Source of the DNA: Campylobacter devanensis
Lineage (GTDB): Bacteria; Campylobacterota; Campylobacteria; Campylobacterales; Campylobacteraceae
DNA: 64,000 nt
Assembly: GCF_002139915.1 (NCBI RefSeq)
Contig: NZ_CP018788.1
Location: 186,001 to 250,000 of the forward strand
Direction: 5' to 3'
In this document: in pieces, positions 8,003-16,591 of the stretch
How the letters are laid out: every line of letters begins with the position of its first letter
How positions within the stretch are numbered: the first letter of the stretch is position 1
Position numbers and translations under genes: made by a program
Notes under the pieces: generated by a model
Databases searched by the model: none
What the model was told of the DNA's origin: nothing
The model's input: the letters and a program-made list of their open reading frames with translations, nothing else

Positions 8003-8085
8003 AGCCGATGGTAGGGACGCCCACTTCCTACACTCAAGCCCAAAGTCTTGACGAGCGACTGGTTCAAAAGAACATTTCATCGGCT
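8003..8085 (+). ncRNA. Structured RNA repeat element, copy 2
   Basis: Outer stem AGCCGATG (8003-8010) pairs perfectly with CATCGGCT (8078-8085). Inside are GTAGG/CCTAC (8011-8015/8027-8031), TCAAG/CTTGA (8034-8038/8047-8051) and GTTC-AAAA-GAAC (8062-8073). The pseudoknot pairing CGCCC with GAGCG has one mismatch here. A TATATA box at 7994-7999 with TG in front would start transcription at about the first base of the outer stem. A CTTGC-AAAA-GCAAG hairpin follows at 8086-8099. Copy 1 is at 7428-7512. Confidence 0.6.
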
Positions 8086-8168
8086 CTTGCAAAAGCAAGA
8101 AGATTATTATATTATAAATTAACTAAAAATCACAAAATCAAGATCTTAGCGGAAATAGATAATGGTTT

Positions 8169-8247
8169 TTACTGGTAATCAAAAATTTAAATATAGCGAA
8201 TTTTTTTAATTTTACCAGTAAGAAAAAAGATTTTTTCTTACTGGTAT
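8169..8247. promoter_or_regulatory. Three operator-like motifs TTACYRGTAA, two forming a long hairpin
   Basis: TTACTGGTAA (8169-8178), TTACCAGTAA (8212-8221) and TTACTGGTAT (8238-8247). The last two are arms of a perfect 16-bp inverted repeat (8213-8228 and 8231-8246) with a 2-base centre. The motif is itself nearly palindromic, as expected for a dimeric regulator. The site lies upstream of the 204-aa gene and downstream of RNA copy 2, so it may be an operator or a hairpin separating the two units. Confidence 0.5.
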
Positions 8248-8327
8248 CTTGGCTAAATTTACAACAAACTAGCATAAAATCAAATATTTTATAGTAAAAT
8301 ACAATAAATTTACAAAAATGGATAATT

Positions 8328-8942
8328 ATGAAAAGTTTAACATTTGATGAGATTTACCAGGATTTAAAAAGCCTAGAGTATGATTATTTACAGCCTACAC
8401 TTGATAGGATACTAGCAGAAGAACCACGATATATAGAGAATTTTAATAAAGTATTTGCAAATTTGACTGATAATGCGTATCTTGAGCTCAAACAATTGTT
8501 TATGGAGTTTGGTTTGGATTTTATAGATTTTAATAAGGAAATTCAGGCTAAGAAAAAAGCTATTTGGAAAATTCGATGCTCTTTAAAAGATGGTTATACA
8601 CTAGTACCGCTTATCGCTTCAGCGACATTTACAGCACTTAATGATTACATAGAGAATTTAAAAAAGCAAAAGGAATTAGGCATACCTATTGTTGATATAG
8701 GTAACATTCACGGCAAAGAGACAATTGAGACTTTAAACAAAATTAGCTCTATACTCAATCAAACGAATTCAAATTACAAATATATCAATTTGCAAGCTTT
8801 GAAAAATGATTATAATGTAAAATTAGCTCAAATAGCTAAGAAGTATAGGATTAGTCTTGGAAAATTTAGAGCATTTGTAGCTTTTGAGCAAATTTTTAAA
8901 ACGACAAAAAGCAGTAAAAAAAGAAAAATAAAAATAATTTAG
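8328..8942 (+). CDS. Island protein of unknown function, 204 aa
   Basis: I do not recognise this protein. It is mostly helical and lysine-rich, with a very basic C-terminus (KTTKSSKKRKIKII), which suggests nucleic-acid binding. There is no signal peptide or membrane helix. The region QIAKKYRISLGKFRAF near residue 170 could be a helix-turn-helix. It has its own upstream region with three TTACYRGTAA motifs and is followed 100 bp later by the AlpA-like and RepA-like genes. A regulator or replication accessory role is a guess from position. Confidence 0.6.
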   Translation: MKSLTFDEIYQDLKSLEYDYLQPTLDRILAEEPRYIENFNKVFANLTDNAYLELKQLFMEFGLDFIDFNKEIQAKKKAIWKIRCSLKDGYTLVPLIASATFTALNDYIENLKKQKELGIPIVDIGNIHGKETIETLNKISSILNQTNSNYKYINLQALKNDYNVKLAQIAKKYRISLGKFRAFVAFEQIFKTTKSSKKRKIKII

Positions 8943-8973
8943 TAAAAAACGCAATAATTTAGATTTTTTATGC

Positions 8974-8979
8974 TATACT
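8974..8979 (+). promoter_or_regulatory. Promoter -10 box before the alpA-repA pair
   Basis: TATACT with an upstream TGC (extended -10), about 65 bp before the AlpA-like start codon. AAAGGA sits 8 bases before that ATG. Confidence 0.5.
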
Positions 8980-9042
8980 TCCTTTCAAGATTTAGAATTT
9001 AATGAAATTCATAAAAATCTAATAATCAAGAAAGGAATTAAG

Positions 9043-9273
9043 ATGGCAGGAATTGATATTCTAAATAGCACTGACTACTTAACAATTAGTGATGTAGAAA
9101 CTATATATCACATTAAAAGAGCCAATCATGCCAAGCTAAGAATGGCTAAAAATCAAAACCCAAACAATCCGTTTTTATTCTCAAAGATAGGTAAAATCAT
9201 ACTATACAAACGCTCAGATATTGAAAATTTCATAAATGGAAATATAAGGAGATATGATGAAAATGGAATATAA
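9043..9273 (+). CDS. AlpA/excisionase-like helix-turn-helix protein
   Basis: 76-aa DNA-binding protein. Seen: LTISDVETIYHIKRANHAKL, the usual MerR/Xis-type winged helix-turn-helix start, and near the end KIGKIILYKRSDIENFI, matching the pattern in which AlpA/excisionase domains end with a strand and a short helix. Such proteins regulate integrase excision or activate island genes in phages and satellites. AAGGA precedes the ATG. The gene overlaps the RepA-like gene by 20 bp, so the two are coexpressed. Confidence 0.75.
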   Translation: MAGIDILNSTDYLTISDVETIYHIKRANHAKLRMAKNQNPNNPFLFSKIGKIILYKRSDIENFINGNIRRYDENGI

Positions 9274-10270
9274 TTCCACGCAAAGCGTGGAACAAAACAT
9301 ACACGATATTATATCTAAATTTGGCTTAGAGGCTACTTCTGAAATGATAAATAATACAAAAGATGAGTGGATAATACCAAATTTCTTAGCCCCACAAACT
9401 ATAACAATGATTTACGCTTCAGCTGGTGCTGGTAAAAGCTTATTTACGCTTTATTTGACTAAATTTTTACTACAAGAGAATAAATTTAGCCAAATCCACT
9501 ACCTAGATGCAGACAATAGCCCACGAGTGTTAAAAGACCGCAATCTAAATCAAATTCTAGATAGTTTTAAAGATAGCTTTCACTACTACTTTATAGATAA
9601 ACCAAAAAACGGCGATATTCTAACTAATCTCTCAAAGTCAAACGACTTAGATGGCGTGCTAATTATCATTGATAGTATAAGAAATTTTATCAATGTTGAT
9701 TTTACCAAAGATGATAAGATAACTAGCTTTTTAGATAAATTACAAAAGTTAAGAAATTTAGGTGCTACAATAATCTTTTTACACCATCAGCCAAAGCAAA
9801 TTGATGATGAGAATAATAAAGCTTATAAAGGTTCAATAGCCTTTATGGATAGTGTAGATGAAGGTTATTATCTCTCTTTGATTAAAGAGCATAGTATTCT
9901 TGGATTAAATGAGTTATTTTTTACTCTTGAGCCACAGAAGTTTAGATTTGATATGGCTATATCAAATTTTATAATCAACACTGATAACTTTGGCTTTAAA
10001 AAAGATGATAACTTACTTTTTGCTAGTAATGATATAGCTCGATATACAGCGGAATATGTGATTAAAATTTTGCAAAAACATGCAAATGGATTGCCAAAAA
10101 GCAAATTAATCAAAGAGCTAAAAGATTTAGCCTTTAGAGATGATGTCGAAGTGTATCGCAAGAATTCCTTATGGAGATTTATGGATAAATTTAAAAATCG
10201 CCTTTGGACTATCACTAGAGAAGCTAAGCATAATACGATAAGATATAAGTTGATAAACTCCCAGTTTTAG
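9254..10270 (+). CDS. RepA-like AAA ATPase (RecA/DnaB-fold helicase type)
   Basis: 338 aa. Seen: Walker A ASAGAGKS at about residues 55-62, IHYLDADNSPRVLKDRN, a Walker B-like LIIIDSIRNFI, and FLHHQPK near residue 180. These are the motifs of the AAA_25/RepA family that includes the IncQ plasmid RepA hexameric helicase. The C-terminal 90 residues look like a winged helix (GLPKSKLIKELKDL). AAGGAG at 9246-9251 serves an ATG at 9257 or 9263 better than the one at 9254, so the true start may be 3-9 bases further in. It lies next to an origin-like palindrome, suggesting island replication after excision. Confidence 0.75.
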   Translation: MMKMEYNSTQSVEQNIHDIISKFGLEATSEMINNTKDEWIIPNFLAPQTITMIYASAGAGKSLFTLYLTKFLLQENKFSQIHYLDADNSPRVLKDRNLNQILDSFKDSFHYYFIDKPKNGDILTNLSKSNDLDGVLIIIDSIRNFINVDFTKDDKITSFLDKLQKLRNLGATIIFLHHQPKQIDDENNKAYKGSIAFMDSVDEGYYLSLIKEHSILGLNELFFTLEPQKFRFDMAISNFIINTDNFGFKKDDNLLFASNDIARYTAEYVIKILQKHANGLPKSKLIKELKDLAFRDDVEVYRKNSLWRFMDKFKNRLWTITREAKHNTIRYKLINSQF

Positions 10271-10339
10271 CTTTACTAAATTTACTCTACTTTTTAGTGT
10301 AGTATTTGAGTATTTATAAATTATTGCTAATAAAACGTA

Positions 10340-10768
10340 AAAATCAACTTTTATATTTTTTTATTTTGTCAGGATAGCAACTTACGCCAATTTTTGACCA
10401 CATTTTTTAAAATGAAGTCAAAAAGCATAAGTTGCATTTCTGCGAAGCTCCTAAAAAATTCCACTAAAGAAAAAACTAAATTAACAAATGGTATTAAATA
10501 AAAACCTAGCATAACTTTTAAAAATTTTTATATTCATAAATGAACAAAACCAGTTTTAAAATCGATTTAAAATAAATCAAATAGCTTTAAAATATTTAAA
10601 ACGATTTAAAAGCAAATTTCGCAAGTCAATCTTTAAATTTTTTATTTTTCTTTAGTGAAATTTTTAAGAGCGTCGCAGACTTAGAGTTTTATGCTAAAAA
10701 TGGCTTGGGGTCATTTTTTTGGCATAAAACCTTATCCTGCCAATCTAAAAAATATAAAAGTCAAAATT
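10340..10768. repeat. Large imperfect palindrome, candidate replication origin
   Basis: The 750 bases after the RepA-like gene hold no gene. Two arms of about 115-130 bp (about 10340-10470 and 10650-10768) are diverged inverted copies. CTGCGAAGCTCCTAAAAAA and CCACTAAAG on the left answer CTTTAGTGAAATT and AAGAGCGTCGCAGA on the right; further out, left GTCAGGATAG answers right CTTATCCTGCC, and the ATATAAAAGT string occurs in both arms read inward. The loop is extremely AT-rich, with two CGATTTAAAA repeats and TTCATAAATGAA near the middle. This fits a replication origin served by the adjacent ATPase. Confidence 0.5.
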
Positions 10769-10913
10769 TGGACTTTTTGCCTAGAAAAATATAAAACCCA
10801 AATTCTTTGCTTTAAATCTAGAGCTAAACTGGTTTGAACAAATTTAAAATTTTGATTGAAATTTATAAAAACCATTAAAGAAAAAATCAAGAAATTTTAA
10901 AATTGTTTAACCA

Positions 10914-10921
10914 CTAAATCG
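10914..10921. repeat. Target site duplication of the transposon, left
   Basis: CTAAATCG, identical to 16644-16651 and directly adjacent to the outer base of the terminal inverted repeat on each side. Confidence 0.85.
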
Positions 10922-11020
10922 CGGTATTATGTAGCAACCGTAAATAACTTCTATAAAATAATCAGATAAAATTATAGCCATATTAATCGCATATAGCAAT
11001 TGCAGTAAAAAGGGAAAAAT

Positions 11021-11446
11021 ATGGCAGAATCTCATGTAATATCGGCTTTAGTAGCTAAACACGCAGATCTTCAAGGCAAGATCAAATCATATCAAGAAGC
11101 TATCAAAGAAGAGAGAGATGAAATTTCAACTATCTCAAAAAGTATAAAGATATTTGATCCGAACTACGACTTAAGAAAAATAGCACTCAAGAAAACGAGA
11201 GAAAGATATTTTAAGCACAAAGAGTTAACAAAGCTTGTTATAGAGCATATAAAAAGCAACGACAATGTCGATATAAATGAATTAACAGAGTATGTAATGA
11301 AAGCAAAAGCTCTGTCGCAAGAGCTTCATAAATCGATATACGGCGGAATTTACACCGTTTTAGAGAATTTAGTCCGTCAATACATAATAGAATGTCGTGT
11401 TATAAACGATGCAAAACAATATCGTATAAAAATCCTAAATGCCTAA
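11021..11446 (+). CDS. Transposon passenger protein of unknown function, 141 aa
   Basis: A charged, helical protein with a predicted coiled coil at about residues 15-45 (LQGKIKSYQEAIKEERDEIS) and a C-terminal half that could be a winged helix (about 85-140, YGGIYTVLENLVRQYIIECR). No cysteine motif and no membrane segment. AAGGGA lies 7 bases before the ATG. It converges on the transposase gene, overlapping its end by 12 bp, and starts about 100 bp inside the transposon's left end. An accessory role in transposition or regulation is possible; I cannot assign a function. Confidence 0.7.
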   Translation: MAESHVISALVAKHADLQGKIKSYQEAIKEERDEISTISKSIKIFDPNYDLRKIALKKTRERYFKHKELTKLVIEHIKSNDNVDINELTEYVMKAKALSQELHKSIYGGIYTVLENLVRQYIIECRVINDAKQYRIKILNA

Positions 11447-12479
11447 TCTCTCAGCTACTCTATGATTGCCTTGCCAATAACCGCAGAATTCGTTTGAAAT
11501 TCCACTGTCTAAGCACTTTTTTAAAATGTCTCTAAAGGTAAAGCCGTTGTTAAATCGCCTTGTATCCTCTCGGTAAGCTATCTCATTAGCATAGTTTGAC
11601 AGATACAATGTGCCTAATTTATGACATTGTCCGTATTGAAGTCTGCAAAATCTTGAATTGTAGCTTTCGCTTTGATTGTTATTCTCTCCGTTTATACCGC
11701 AATACTCTACGGAGTGATTAACCACTTTGTGATCGTAATGAGCGATAAAATTTAAATATCCGATATTCTCATCGGTATGCACTTCACTACCTCTTACGAT
11801 AAATCTATAAGCTATACGACTAAGCTCTATCGGGTTTTCGCTTCTTAAAATAAAAGTTCTCGTGTGATTTGCTCCGATACCGAATTCGCTTCTTTGCCTA
11901 AGCGATATAACCACTCTTTTATTAGGCTTATATACCTTTTTACGATCTATTCTCTTTTCTAGTCTATTTCTAGGACGGATATAGCCGTTAACATATACGC
12001 CGTCCATTTCGACTACGCCTTGAAACGGTTGCGAATTATCATAATCCATTAAGCTTTCACGAATTTTATGAAGCAATACCCATGCAGTTTTGTATTGAAC
12101 GTCTAAATCGCGAGAGAGTTGTAATGCCGAAATTCCTTTAGCGGCATTAGCAAATATCGCAATGGCGGTAAGTATAGTCTGAAGTGGTAGCTTATGTCCA
12201 TGAAAAAATCGTGCCACTAGTAACGCTAAAGAAACTTGCGCACTCCTTGTATTTAAACTGTTTGCGAGAGGCTATGAAGTAAATTTTGCCCCCACTGTCG
12301 CAGCAAGGACATACCGGGTTGCCTTTGGTTTCAAACCAGCGAACTTGTCTAAAAGTTGCGATGGCCTGAAAATCGTTCATCTTCGCAATTTTAATAAGAG
12401 ATAGCTTACGAGCTTTAGCCGATAGTAAAAAGTGTTGTGCTATATTTAATCTCCCTATTTTTATAGTTATATTATACAT
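11435..12479 (-). pseudogene. IS1595-family transposase with a frameshift
   Basis: Two frames together make one transposase. The first (12479 to 12192) holds the zinc ribbon NPVCPCCDSGGKIYF...YKECASFFSVTSGTIF. The second (12217 to 11435) continues HGHKLPLQTILTAIAIF and holds the DDE-type core with VEMDGVYVNG, VHTDENIGY and GENNNQSESYNSRF. The join lies at a run of six T on the coding strand; five T would give one continuous frame. Either the gene is broken by one inserted base, or slippage (net +1) at the run makes some full-length protein. The transposon ends and target duplication are intact, so loss of function is probably recent. Confidence 0.8.
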
Positions 12480-12602
12480 AATTATACCTATATTGAAGCT
12501 TAAAATTCATACATAAAAATATTCATGGTATACATATATACATCTCTTTTATATTTAAAGATATTTAGATATAATACAAGCATTGATATAAAGGGCATAA
12601 AT

Positions 12603-12857
12603 ATGAAGTTATCGCAAATTTTAAAGAAGACGCATACTCTTATAGAGAGCAAAGAGATACAAAATATTTCGCAACAAGAGATGGCAAATAGACTTGGAGT
12701 GTCTTTGCGAACATATACAGAGTGGCTAAGAGATGTTAATCAACCGTTAGCAATGAGGGCTATTTTGGATATGCTTTCACAGCTTAACGATGATGATATT
12801 GTAAGAATTGTTAGAACTTGGGAAGCAAGAAAGAGTATATCTAATGTTGCCGAATAA
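12603..12857 (+). CDS. XRE-type HTH regulator, likely controller of the R-M genes
   Basis: 84 aa from the ATG at 12603 (AAAGGG upstream); an in-frame start at 12525 has no ribosome site. Seen: ISQQEMANRLGVSLRTYTEW, a standard helix-turn-helix where the second helix is SLRTYTEWLRD. Its last 14 bases overlap the methyltransferase start. Small HTH proteins placed in front of type II R-M genes are usually C proteins that time methylase and nuclease expression. That role is inferred from position here. Confidence 0.7.
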   Translation: MKLSQILKKTHTLIESKEIQNISQQEMANRLGVSLRTYTEWLRDVNQPLAMRAILDMLSQLNDDDIVRIVRTWEARKSISNVAE

Positions 12858-15351
12858 AATCCTTACATATATATCGCTCTTTTCATCTGCTGGGGTCGGT
12901 TGTTATGGTTTTAAAGAAGCTGGTTTTGAATGTATAGCCACAAATGAAATTATAGAACGTAGATTAAAAATTCAAATGATAAATAATAAATGTAAATTTC
13001 AAAGCGGCTATATATTAGGAGATATAAGAGAAAAAGACATAAAAAAACAAATTAAAAATCAAATAGAAGTTTATAAAAAATTAGGGAATGATAAGGTAGA
13101 TGTTTTAATAGCAACGCCTCCTTGTCAAGGTATGAGTGTCGCGAATCACAAAAAACAACCCAACGAAATAGATAGGAATTCTCTTGCGGTTGAAAGCGTT
13201 AATATGATAGTTGATGTTAAACCTAGATTTTTTATTATAGAAAATGTTTCGAGCTTCTATAAGACTGGTTGTATAGCACAAAATGGTAAAGTTACGCAAA
13301 TAGGCGATATGATAGAGGCAAATTTGGCTGAGAATTACTGCATATATAATGAGATTATAAATTTTAAAAATTATGGAGGCAATTCATCTCGGACTAGAAC
13401 TTTGGTTATTGGAGTTTGTAAAGAATTAGCTAATTTCATATCTCCTTTAGAACTTTTCCCTGATTTTACAAAGCAAAAAAGTCTAAAACAAGTTATAGGC
13501 CATTTGCGAAATTTGCAATGGGGCGAATTTGATAAAAATGACTTTTTTCATAGCTTTAGAACATATCCAGTACACATGAGAGAGTGGATAAAGGATATAG
13601 CCCAAGGGCAGAACGCCTTTGAAAATAAAGATGAGAGAAAACGCCCACATCAAACTATAAATGGCAAAATAGTTCTAAACAAAGCAAAAAACGGCGATAA
13701 ATATACTAGACAAAAATGGGAATCGGTAGCACCTTGCGTTCATACAAGGAACGACCAACTCGCTAGCCAAAATACTATTCATCCAGTAGACGATAGAGTT
13801 TTTTCTATAAGAGAACTTATGCTTATGATGAGCATTCCTGATAATTTTAAGTGGATTGATGCTTCATTAGAACAACTTAACTCTTTAAATGACGATGAAA
13901 AAATAAAAACAAGCAAAAAATACGAAATTAATATTCGTCAAAGTATAGGAGAAGCTGTTCCTACTGCAATTTTCAGACAAATAGCCTACAAAATATTAAA
14001 TTTTATGCGGAAACAAAAGTTAAAACAAAATGAAATTACTAATATAATCGCTAAACATGGCTTAATAAATAACAATAAGTTAAAAGAATACATTATTAGC
14101 AATAAAGACAATATAGACGCGGCCTCATTGTCTGCTATTGCCGAGATGTCCAATGCAAAAAGGGAATCTCATTCTGCATACTTTACAAATAGATTTATCG
14201 TTAATGAAATAGCCAAGACTCTACCGACTTTTAATAAAAACTCAATTACAATTATTGAACCTAGTGCTGGATGCGGTAATTTCTTGCCTATTATTTTTAA
14301 AAAATATGAAAGTGTGGATCATGTAAATTTAAAACTTATTGATATAGATGGTGACAGCTTAGAGATTTTAAAAATACTATATTATGATATAGTCCCAACA
14401 AATTTTAATTTAGAGTTTATAAATACAGATTTTATGGAATATGAAGCAAAGGCAGATTTGATAATTGGCAATCCCCCGTTTTCCAAACTATCTAAAAATA
14501 GCAAATATAGAGTTCAATTAAGCGATGAAATCAGTAGCTTAGCTGGTGCTTTTTTAGAAAAATCACTTAAAATTTCAGACTATGTGTCCATGATAATGCC
14601 GAAAAATTTATTAAATACAAAAGATTATAGAGGCACTAGAGAACTTCTTGCAAAAAAAGGAGTTAGTAATATTTTAGACTTTGGAGAGTTTGGCTTTAAT
14701 GGAGTATTGATAGAAACTATAAATATAACAACCGGCAAACAAAATGAGATTAATGTCAAATCTCTACCTCTAAGGATTAATTTAAAGCAGAAAAAAAACT
14801 ATATTTTTGACAAAGACTTGCCATACTGGGTCATTTATAGGAACTTTTTCTTCGATACTATTCTGAGTAAAATGGATTTTGGAATTTTCGATGTTTTTCG
14901 CGATAGGCAGCTTACGAATTCAAATACATCCACCAATAAGACAAAGCAGGCCATAAGGGTTTTAAAATCGCGTAATATTGCAGATGATGGAAAAATAATA
15001 CAAATTGACGGTTATGATAGCTATGTTGAGAAAAACAAACTTGATAAATTTGCCGCATCTAAGTTCTTAAATCGAGATGATGTTTATTTAACCCCAAATA
15101 TGACGTACAATCCACGTCTTGTAAAAAAAGAAAGTGGTTATGTGGTAAATGGCTCGGTGGCTATCCTTATCCCAAAAATTTCTAAAAATTTAAGCAGTAA
15201 ACAGCTAAAATATATTTCCAGTAGTGATTTTAGAGAATTTTATAAAATAGCACGCAATTATCAAACAAGAACATTAAATGTTGATAGCGTTAGCTGTTTT
15301 TGGTTTGGAGCTTTAAAGGAGGAATATTGTGACGAGAGAGGAAGTTTTTGA
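12844..15351 (+). CDS. Fused DNA methyltransferase: cytosine-C5 domain plus N6-adenine domain
   Basis: 835 aa from ATG 12844. The N-terminal half is an m5C methyltransferase: motif I SLFSSAGVG (11-19), PPCQGMS with the catalytic cysteine (92-98), ENV (133-135), GGNSSRTRTLVIGV (about 178-191), and a C-terminal QSIGEAVP motif (about 366-373). The second half is a separate adenine methyltransferase: TNRFIVNEIA, motif I EPSAGCGNF (472-480), catalytic NPPF (543-546), and a target recognition region after 600. Two methylases of different chemistry protecting the two strands of an asymmetric site are known for type IIS systems such as HphI and MnlI; fusion in one chain is less usual. It overlaps the endonuclease gene by 23 bp. 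Confidence 0.88.
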   Translation: MLPNKILTYISLFSSAGVGCYGFKEAGFECIATNEIIERRLKIQMINNKCKFQSGYILGDIREKDIKKQIKNQIEVYKKLGNDKVDVLIATPPCQGMSVANHKKQPNEIDRNSLAVESVNMIVDVKPRFFIIENVSSFYKTGCIAQNGKVTQIGDMIEANLAENYCIYNEIINFKNYGGNSSRTRTLVIGVCKELANFISPLELFPDFTKQKSLKQVIGHLRNLQWGEFDKNDFFHSFRTYPVHMREWIKDIAQGQNAFENKDERKRPHQTINGKIVLNKAKNGDKYTRQKWESVAPCVHTRNDQLASQNTIHPVDDRVFSIRELMLMMSIPDNFKWIDASLEQLNSLNDDEKIKTSKKYEINIRQSIGEAVPTAIFRQIAYKILNFMRKQKLKQNEITNIIAKHGLINNNKLKEYIISNKDNIDAASLSAIAEMSNAKRESHSAYFTNRFIVNEIAKTLPTFNKNSITIIEPSAGCGNFLPIIFKKYESVDHVNLKLIDIDGDSLEILKILYYDIVPTNFNLEFINTDFMEYEAKADLIIGNPPFSKLSKNSKYRVQLSDEISSLAGAFLEKSLKISDYVSMIMPKNLLNTKDYRGTRELLAKKGVSNILDFGEFGFNGVLIETINITTGKQNEINVKSLPLRINLKQKKNYIFDKDLPYWVIYRNFFFDTILSKMDFGIFDVFRDRQLTNSNTSTNKTKQAIRVLKSRNIADDGKIIQIDGYDSYVEKNKLDKFAASKFLNRDDVYLTPNMTYNPRLVKKESGYVVNGSVAILIPKISKNLSSKQLKYISSSDFREFYKIARNYQTRTLNVDSVSCFWFGALKEEYCDERGSF

Positions 15352-16591
15352 ATTTTTAAATTCTAGAAATTATGATGTTAGAATTAGTGGCAATGCTAGG
15401 TGGATAGATCAAAAATGCACGGCTGACGTAATACTTATAATAGCTGATTGCATCTTACAACACACTGGTTATAACACAGAAACTGAATTCACTGTATCTG
15501 ATATTTGGCAAGATCAATACACTAAAGATAATGTTGAAGCAATATTTTTAAAGCCAAATCTTGATTCTAATATGGCGAATAATGAATATAATAAATATTT
15601 TTCCCAACCTATCAATCTTTTGGAATATAGTGGGGCTTTATTGGATATTGGAACAAATTCGAGGCACAACTACAAAATTAATAATCTTGAACTTTTAGAG
15701 TTTATTGCACTTCGGGAGACAAATTCACTATTTTTCTTAACCAACTATATCAGAAAAGTTTTGCAAGATAGTGGAATTTATGACAGTTTTCAAAATTTCT
15801 TAGACAATCAAACACATAATGATTTTATACAACTCAAACAAACCTTTATTGACTTTACGATCACTCATACAAGAATCAACAAATGGCTTGAATGCAGACG
15901 AATATTTACCAAAATTTTAAATCCTTTAGCTTTCTCCCTACAAAAACTTGGAACAAGAAGAGGATTTCCGTCATCAACACCTATTACATTAGACGAGTTA
16001 AGATATAATAGAATAAACTGGAGAGATGAGCTTAGTGGTAAAAGCAAAAATATAACAAGACAAGAATATAATGAGCAACAACAGCAAGTCGACGCTACAT
16101 CAAGATATAACGTAGAAAGAGCCAAAAGAATTGTAAGACGCTTTAATGCACAATATCACAATTCAGTATCTGAGGTCTTGCAAGATACAGAGTTGGTTAA
16201 TGCTACGCAGATTCATCATATTTTTCCAGAGTCTGAGTTTCCGTCAATTAGCGACTATATAGAGAATTTGATTGCGCTAACTCCAAATCAACACATCAGT
16301 ATGGCACATCCAAACAATCAAACAAGATATATTGATAGGGATTTCCAATACATTTGTTTATTAGCAAAAACCAAAACTATAATGAATGACCTTTTAGGCG
16401 AATCAAGAACTGAGACATATAATTTTGATAGTTATAAAACTGTTCTAAATACTGGATTAGGAACAGATGATTTTGATGCAATAGAATATTTAAATTTTGC
16501 GTCCTTGTTGGAAAAAATAGATTTATTTTATTCAGACTTTAATACAGATTCTTATGGATACTTATTGGAGCGCAACAGACCATTGTTATAA
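15329..16591 (+). CDS. HNH restriction endonuclease of the transposon-borne R-M system
   Basis: 420 aa from a GTG start that has an excellent AAAGGAGG six bases upstream, inside the methyltransferase gene. Seen: ATQIHHIFPESEF at about 292-304, with H296/H297, N313 in YIENLIALTP, and H322 in NQHISMAHP, which together form an HNH/beta-beta-alpha-metal nuclease site. The N-terminal two thirds are unrecognised and would carry DNA recognition. HNH nucleases next to m5C and m6A methylases are typical of type IIS enzymes such as MnlI. The recognition sequence cannot be told by eye. Confidence 0.8.
   Translation: MTREEVFEFLNSRNYDVRISGNARWIDQKCTADVILIIADCILQHTGYNTETEFTVSDIWQDQYTKDNVEAIFLKPNLDSNMANNEYNKYFSQPINLLEYSGALLDIGTNSRHNYKINNLELLEFIALRETNSLFFLTNYIRKVLQDSGIYDSFQNFLDNQTHNDFIQLKQTFIDFTITHTRINKWLECRRIFTKILNPLAFSLQKLGTRRGFPSSTPITLDELRYNRINWRDELSGKSKNITRQEYNEQQQQVDATSRYNVERAKRIVRRFNAQYHNSVSEVLQDTELVNATQIHHIFPESEFPSISDYIENLIALTPNQHISMAHPNNQTRYIDRDFQYICLLAKTKTIMNDLLGESRTETYNFDSYKTVLNTGLGTDDFDAIEYLNFASLLEKIDLFYSDFNTDSYGYLLERNRPLL

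Noticed and set aside
12192-12217. Programmed -1 frameshifting in the transposase gene
   Set aside because: At the T6 run a -1 shift leads into the wrong third frame; the two halves need a net +1 shift, so the classic IS-type -1 mechanism does not fit.
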